A stretch of 64,000 nt of DNA, taken from NCBI GenBank assembly GCA_963576725.1, contig OY755241.1:54932484-54996483 (forward strand), read 5' to 3'. A model generated the notes under the pieces. The model worked only from the letters and a program-made list of their open reading frames with translations, was not told the DNA's origin and did not search any database. The translations under genes and the position numbers were made by a program. Source of the DNA: Azorinus chamasolen. Lineage: Eukaryota; Mollusca; Bivalvia; Cardiida; Solecurtidae. This document shows positions 50,701-59,700 of this stretch, piece by piece. Positions within the stretch are counted from its first letter, which is position 1. Each line of letters starts with the position of its first letter.

Positions 50701-53700
50701 GGTCAGATTTGAGCCTATCTGACCAATCAAATGCTTGAGAACTCAAATCTGACCAATCAAAAGCTTGAGAATGAACTCAGATTCAACTAAAAAGTTTTAT
50801 AAGCATGGAACCTGATGGCTTCTACAGGAGCTGTCTGATATGGATATACCATCTGCAATGAATTAAGAGTTAACCCTTTCACACAAATAAATTCTTTATC
50901 CTGCATTTGCAAACAGAGTAGACCCATATCATATGGCTCCTATAGGAATTTGATAGATCTGTTTTAAAATCGCTTCAATGTTCCTCCTTCCATATTTCAT
51001 TATAATTATTTTGTCCCTGAATATTCAGTAGGTATTGGAATTTGGACTAAATATAGAACAGGGAAGGGGTTAAAATAATTACGGTCCTTACAGTCACAAG
51101 TTCTACATTCACTGATAACAACTGGAAATTGCGATCATGCTATATTAAAAATTTCGTATGTACGGAATTAGCCTTATTGACTGCACGTTTGAATGTGTGA
51201 TAAATTTTGGCTATCCTAGTAATAGCGATTGTCTATCCTATTTCCTTATAGACTATATTTAGACCAAACCTCTTTGAACAAATCTACCAAAAACGCTCAT
51301 TTACTAGAGAAAAGGAAACTTTTGTTTATGCCATTTTTAAACCATTGTAATAAACAGAGCATTTGCAGAAGTGTCAAAAGGCATCAATAGGGATTGGGTT
51401 AAATTATGACTTGATAATTTTATTTCATATGGTCATGCTACAGGTATACTTACCAGAGCAATTTATTATAGAGTCTGAGCCAGTCTGTTTTGTTGAAAAA
51501 CCATTTGGGCATGGCGTGCAGACAGATGATCCACTTTGAGCGTAATATCCAAGAGAACAGGAAACACACTTGTCATCATCAATATAGTACCCTGCAGGGC
51601 ATGGTTCTGTAAAAAGAAATACAGTAAAACATCTGTAAACCAGAAGTAAACATTTGTATCAAGACTAGTTTTTCTGCCAGGTGACATCTTAATGCAGGTG
51701 AAAGTCTTTGGACTAGAAAGACTTTTACCAGCATTAAGCAGTCACCTGCATAAAAAAACCTAAATTGTTCTTTAATAAATTAATAACTCACCCCTAAAAT
51801 TGTTCACCTACATAAGTTTCACATGCATGCCATGCACTTAGTTTGAAGTATGTATGTACAATGGCGACAAAATTCTCACCAACATTAAAGTTGGGGACAA
51901 ACCACCCAACAGCTAGACAGACAGACAGAGCAAAAACAATAATCCCCCTCTTGATTGGAGTGGAGGGGGTATAAAAATACATGCAACAATATACATGTAC
52001 AGTAAAACCCCTCTAATGCGACCACCAAAATTGGGCATAATTCTGAGTGGCAGAGGCAGGTGGTTGCTTAATGCAGGACGAAAGTTATGCAGAAAGCTCC
52101 TGCAGGAGCTTTCTGCATAACTTTCGTACTGCATTAAGCAAACACCTGCTTTAAACGACGTTAGTGACTGATTATTAAGTGGTCGCATTAGCGGGGTTTT
52201 ACTGTACTACATATCTGATTAACCCTTAATTACTCCATGAATCTTCATGCAAGAAATAATGACATAATAAATATCAATAAGATTAATTTTCATAACCGAA
52301 TGTGAACACAAGAACATTATTTGGCCATGGCAGAAACTGTAGAATCATATCTGTATTATTCCATAAGCAAACTGAGCAGTCCTTGATCAGGTGACTCCTT
52401 TAGGTTCCATCTGATTTGTGTCTACTCTATTAACCCTTTGTTTGCTATTCACGTCAATATACCTACCTGTAAATAGTGAAGACCCAGATGAGACAGCTCC
52501 TGCAGGAGCTGTCTCATCAGGGTCTGCACTATTTACAAGTTGATTTTGTAACCAGTGCACTCAGCAGCAGTGATTTCACAGCGAATTACTTGTACACAGT
52601 GAGTATATATGTAAATATACAACAGGGCATTGGTAAAGAAGGAGAAATGTATTTTAAAATTCAGCAAGAGAAGGGTTAAAATTGCAACGGCCTAGAAATT
52701 TATGGGGTAGAGGGTTAAGGTTTAACCCTTTCACTGTTAAATATTCATGTAAGAAATAATTATGAATATTAATATTATGAATATGTACACAGACTGTTTT
52801 GGTATAAACCCTCTACTCCATGAATATTCATGTAAGAAATAAAGACATCATGAATATTAATTAGATTAATTCTTATAATGGCACATGGACACAGGAAATT
52901 TTGACCATAGTAGAAACTGCAGAGTCATATCTATGAAAACATGTTTCTATGAGGGAAAGGGATAGGTAAATTTTAGAAGGGAATTTTTGGTTTAGACGAA
53001 TACTATAGAATCCTATCTATAGAATTTCATATTTAGCAAAACAGAGCAGACCTGTAGGATCTGGTTGATCTGAGTCTACTCAGTTTGTAAAGGTGTGAAA
53101 AGACATCTCTATCAGGTAAAGGGTAAATCTGAACCATGTCACGGCTGAATCTGTGTATTCTTTTGCAAACAGTATGGCTCCAGATGAGACACGCAGTAAC
53201 ACATCTGGTCATCACGACCCCAACTATCTGACACTGTGAATGGCATTTGAAAGAAATAGGGAAAAACAAAAAGTTGACGAAAGGCATGACAAGGCATTTA
53301 TATGAAGCAAAGGGTTAACACATTTACAATAATTAATTATTGTTCCTTATAGGCAATGTATTGCATAAATATTCATCATGTAAAGGTTTATGTGTAAGAT
53401 AAAAGCAAGCATCGTACTGCAGACAAAGTTGCTGTCATGTAGGTATCCCGGACTGCAGACAGCATCACCATATTCTGTTGTTTGGAAAGAATCATTGCGA
53501 AGTGTCCAATTTGGGACAAAGAAGCTTCCTTCGTCCACCATTGAGTCAATAATTGGTTTTAACTTGTTTAACTGTATGTCATCTGAGTAGTTAATTATTG
53601 CAGACGCCGACATATTGCTCAAGTCAAAGTATGCGTTTATATAAAACGATACTATTAGAGTACTGGATGAGACCTGTCGCTTCACAATGGAATGTGTCAT

Positions 53701-56700
53701 TGTAGCAGCATGTTCCTCAAGGCGAGCTGGAATTTTAAAAATGTATCATCAGATTGTAGTTATAGACACGTTTCAGTTATGCGTTCCATTTTATTCCAAA
53801 TTTATACGGGCATTACATATTAATATGATGGTTTAAATACACCCCAACCCATTCCCTCATAGGCTATTTTTAGATTGAACCTTTTTGAATAAATGTACCA
53901 AAAAGAAGCATTAATTAGAGAAATAGGAAAATTTGAAATTTTGTAGTTTGAAACAAATGTGATAAATAGAGAATTTGCTCCATAAGAGCAAATTCTCCAT
54001 TTATCACAATGGTTTCAAAAAGTTAGAGGCGTCAAAAAAGGCATCACTATGAGGGAATGGGTTAATCATGTTGTCTAACAAAACAAATTACATACATGGG
54101 TTAATCATGTGAGTTCTTTGGCTTTCTGAACGTCGCTTTCTTGTGAGAACATCACATGACACCACAAGGTCACTGGCAGAGCAGGTAGTGTTCGAAGGGC
54201 AGACAGCCTGAAACCGTGACGTGGCATTATTCAGTACTTCCTGTAGCTGAGCCATGACTGCGGATACATTTGTCTGTGCACACGACCCATTAAAGTAAAA
54301 TATTTCGCTGTCCAGTTCAAAACCAATAGCTTTTCTTTCAACTGCAAATATAAGTAGAATCTAACACTTTAACTGGTGAACATTCGTGCAGAGGTCCAGA
54401 TAAGATATGTTATATCATATGTGGTCACATCATAGGATTTGGTGGTGAAATTTTAGAAAAGGGATTACCCATAACTCTTTAACCCTTTCTGTATTACTCT
54501 GAGCAAATTTGTATGTTTTTGTTTTCAATTCTGTTTCGTGCTATTTTCAAATTGGGGTTTAGAGAGGTTTTATCGTAAAAGAAATATGCACTTATAGAAT
54601 TATATTGCTAGCAATTAACCCATTCCCTCAAAGGCTATTTTTAGATCCAACCTCTTTGAATAAATCTACCGAAAGGAGCATTAACTAGAGAAAAGGAAAA
54701 ATTTGAGAATTGTGTAGTTATGAAACCATTGTGATAAATAGAGCATTTGCTCCTATGGAGCAAATGCTCCATTTATCGCAATGGTTTCAAAAAGTGACTT
54801 TTACAGAGGTGTCAAAAGGCGCCAATATGAGGGAATGGGTTAGCTGATGAATATTCATGCAGAGGTCCAGATAAGATGTGTTAATTAAATCATTTTCAAG
54901 AACAACTCCTTTATTGCTCTACCAAACCCTATGTTGTGACTACTCTTTAGAATCGTCTCAAAGAGACGATTCTAAAGAATGGTCACATCATAGGATTTAG
55001 TGGAGAAATTTAAATAAAGCGTTTAGCCATTACTCTTTAACCCTTTCTGTATCACACTGAGAAAATTTGTATATTTTTGTCTTCAATTCTGTTTCGTGCT
55101 ATTTTCAAATTGGGGTTTAGAGAGGTTTTATCGTAAAAGAAATATGCACTTATAGAATTATTTGGTACGCAAATGAACTGAACTTGTCTCTTAGCCTACC
55201 AATGCAATCAGGGGTCCTAGTATAATTTGGAAACCACCCAATGCCGCTGTGACATTGATAATTGCCAGTGAATCTTGTACCCATATGTGGTATATCGTAG
55301 TTGACACCACCACTATTACTGCAATGCATCTGAGCTGTTGGCTTGCCAAGAACAGAGTCATATGTGAAATGCCCATTTCTAGGTGGGTCGAGAGTTGGGC
55401 ATAATATATCTGAAACATAAATACATGTACATGTATCATTTTATATTAACCATTTACTTTATATAAATGCCTTTTCACACCATTGCAAACCAAGAAGACC
55501 CAGATCAGATGGCTCCTGTAGGAGATTCTGATTAGGGTTTGCTCTGTTTTCTTATGAAATAAAACAGGATATGATTCTATATCTTGAGTGTTGTACTTTT
55601 CCTGCATTTGATTTCGCCTTCTTAACCCTTGACTCCACAAATACACATATTAACCCTTTACTTCATAGGCTATTTTTAGATCAAATCACTTTGAATAAAT
55701 CTACCGACAAGGAGCATTCACTAGAGAAAAGGAAAATATTAGAATTTTGTAGTTTGATACCATTGTGATAAACAGAGCATTAGTTCCAATAGGAGCAAAT
55801 GCTCTATTTATCACACTGGTTTCATAAAGTGACTTTTACAGAGGCGTAGAAAGGCGTATTTATGGAGGAAAGGGTTAACACCTTTGAAAACAGAGCAGAC
55901 CCAGATCAGATGGCTCCTGCAGGAGCAGTCTGATCAGGATTTTTTCTTGTTTGCTTATGAAATTAAAATAGATCTGATTCTACACAAAAAGTCTTGCTAC
56001 CAAGAATAAAGTTCCCTGTGTTAGTGTACTATTATTAGAATAATCTAATATTCATGATGTCATTATTTCTTACATGAATATTCATGGAGTAAAGAATTAA
56101 ACAAATATTCATGAAGTAAAGAGACAAATATCTAGAATCACATACATCGTTCACATGTTATCTTTCACCTCTTGACTCACCTGTGCAGGCTGATTGGCTT
56201 ATGCTACCCACAGATCAGTACCCATAAGATCCAAATTCTTAGAGTCGCATATATACAGTTGAGCTTCGATATCTCGAAAGGGACCATACAAATTACTTCG
56301 AGATAAGAGAGGTTTGGGTCATCTGATTTTTAATCAGAATAATTTCTCAAGTTCATAACTTAATGCAGATCTAAAGTAATACTGAAAGCTCCTGTTGGAG
56401 CTTTCAGCATTAAATTTGACCTGCATTAAGCCATCACATGTGTTTCTAGATATGCACAGTGATACATTTCAGAACAATTCTGTATTGTAATTTTGAAAGG
56501 ATCAAACTTTACTTCGAGTTATCCCTAAGTTTGAGTTATCTCTTAGTTCGAGATATCGAAGTTCAACTGTAGTCATCATGTTATCTTTAACCCTTTCCCT
56601 CATATAAACGTGTTTCACGCATCTGCAAATAGAGTAGACCCAGATCAGACGGCTCCTATAGGATCAGAGTCTGCACTGTTTGCTAATGGAATTTGATAGA

Positions 56701-59700
56701 TCTGTTTCTATGCCTTCTAAAATGGTTACACTGATCCACCTTCCATATTTCATTATAAATATTTTGTCCATAACTATTCGGGAGGCATTGGAATATGTAA
56801 TAAACATAGAACGGAGAAAGGGTTAAGCATGCACGTCTTGACTTACCTGTACAGGCTGGTTGGCTTCTGCTGCCCACAGACCAGTACCCAGAGGGCTCAG
56901 GACCAGTATTGTTCCGCTCACATGTGATCACCTGACTGCCCTCTAGTGGCAGATTCCTCTTACAGGTAAGATTGCACTGGTCCCCATGTGTGTAGTTTGT
57001 CAACATGCAGGAAAATAACAGATTACTGTCAAGGAATGTCTTGCTGGGATGGTCACAGGAAATAGCTGAAATAATAAAACAAGAGTGCCATGATGGCCCT
57101 GTAACGCTCACCTGGTTTGCTATGTTTTCTATATCAAAGTTTTGACCATATTAATTTCAGAGAAGATGTTTGTAGATTTCACTATATAACTCTATGTAAA
57201 CCCCAAAGAGCAGGGAACTTTTACCCTGGGGCAAACTTTGATTAGTTTTTGAGGAGGTCTACTAGATAATACTACAAAACAAATATCACAGATCTAAGCT
57301 TTTAGGTTTCACACAAGAGGTGTTTTTTTTCTATATAGTCCTATGTAAAACCTGTGACCCCCTGCGCATAGCCAAGTTTGACCCCAGGGGCAAAACTTGA
57401 ACAATCTTAGTAGAGGTCCATCAGATGATGCTACATACCAAATTTGGTAGCTCTAGGCCTTATGGAATTTGACAATAAGATTTTTAATTTTTTCAGTAGA
57501 ATTTGTGAACCCTGAGGCAGATCCAAGTTTGACCCTAGGGGCTTAACTCGAAAAATCTTGGTACATACCAAATACCACAGCTCTAAGCCTTTCAGTTTCG
57601 GACAAGAAGCTTTTTTAAAGCTTTCAATGTATAATCCTATGTAAACTTTGTGACCCCCAAGGTGGGGACAATTTTGATCCCAGAGACAAAATTTGAACAA
57701 TCTTGGTAAGGGTCCACCAGATGATGCTTCATACCAAATATCACAGCTCTAAGATGTTTCAATTGTTGACGACGCACATCGCACGAAGCCGGAGACAGCC
57801 CTCTCTCAATACCAAAGTGCCAGGTGAGCTAAAAAGAGGTAATGGCCTTTCGATTTGAGACAAGAATATTTTTACTTTATAATCCTATGTAAAACATGTG
57901 AGCCCCAGGGCGTGGCCGTCTTTCACCCAAGGGACATAATTTGAACAATCTTAGTAAAGGTTCACCAGATGATGCTACATACCAAATATCACAGCTCTAA
58001 GCTTTTCGGTTTCGGACAAGAAGCTTTTTAAAGTTTTTACTATATAATTCAATGTAAAACTTGTGACCCCCGGGGTTGGGCCAATTTTGACCCAAGGGAC
58101 CAAATTTAAACAATCTTAGTAGAGGCCCACTAGATGATTCTACACACCAACTTTGGTTAGCCTTAAGCCTTACAGTTTTTGATAAGAATATTTTTAAAGT
58201 TTTTATTTCTTTTTGGACATTGGTTGCCATGGCAACCAGAGTTCTGCATGGAACTTTGGATGAAGTTGACCCAAGGAACATTCTTGCCAAGTTTGGTAAA
58301 AGTCCAGCAAGTAGTTTAGGAGGAGATGTCATTTTAAGACAAAAGTAGACAACGGACAACTGACGACGGACACGGGGCAATCACAATAGTTTACCTTGTT
58401 ACTTCGTGCCCAGGTGAGCTAAAAACAGTAAAGAAAAAAAAATTGTCTATTCCTGGTTAGTAGGGAAATGTGTGACCAATAAATATAATAAACTGCCCGA
58501 GTATGCAGTAAAGAAATTCAGTCATTTCAATTTAACATAGAAAACACTTTTCAAGATTATATCATCAAAACGTCTATTCCTGAAGAGTGTACGAAACCTT
58601 TAGATAACATCATTATTGACTGACATCAAATACTTAACCATTTAATCCATAAATAGTGCCTTTCTACGCCTTTGCAAACAGAGTAGAACCAGATCAGACG
58701 GCTCTGTTTGCTTATAATATAATACAGATATGATTCTACAGTTTCTGCCATGGCTAATAAATCAATAATTTCTGTGTCAAAGAGATAATATAAGTAATTA
58801 ATCTATTTAATATTCATTCAGAGGTGCTGTCTACACCATCTGCAAAGGCTATCTATGGAGTAGAGGGCTGAGCAGTCTATATCTTCAAGCTATTACCATG
58901 AACTCTCAATTCTATTGTACATTCTGGCGACTCATTGCCCTCTTCATCTATAGCTCTGTATGTGACATTTTTACTATTGCCTGCCTCAATAATAACACCC
59001 TGGGTTGGTCCAGACTGCCATGTAATTATAGGTGTGGTGTCTTCATTGTCTGTGGCTATCGGCTCATTCCAGGTAACAGAAGTGGTTGTTACACCCCTTT
59101 GTGCGTAAAATGTCTGTGGTGATAGGCAGAAAATGCTTGGCGGAGTAATATCTGCAAAAAAATTAAAAGCAGTTTTAAGAGAAAATGTAAGTTTTAGTTT
59201 CTGGCATTTCTGCCAGAGCTATAGATAAAGGTGTGAACCCAAATACTAAAATCGTCATTTCTCCACCAAACCCTATACTGTGACCACTCTTTAGAATCGC
59301 CTCTTCGAGAGGATTCTAAAGAGTGATCACAGTATAGGGTTTGGTGGAGAAATAAAGGAGTTATTCTTGAAAATGTTTGAAGTTACGCATCTTATCCAGA
59401 GCTCTGATCTGCCACATGCAATAAAACCTCTCTACAATGTCATCCTTTATAGGTAGAGGGTAGCTTTATCTAGCATGAAAACAACTTTTTTGCATTTACA
59501 CTTTTCTGATAGAGACACCTTTTGGCACCTTTGCAAACAGAGAAGACTTAGATCAGATGGCTCCTACAGAAGTCATCTCATCAGTGTCTACTCTGTTTGT
59601 TTAACCCTTTCCCTGTTGTATATTTATGTAAGAAATAATGACGTTATGAATATTAGTTAGATTATTTTTTATAATGGTATATGCACACAGGACATTTTGG

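Noticed and set aside
55191..55439. 82-aa minus frame over exon 5
   Set aside because: Out of phase with the spliced gene; the CCP-like frame fits both splice sites and neighbours.
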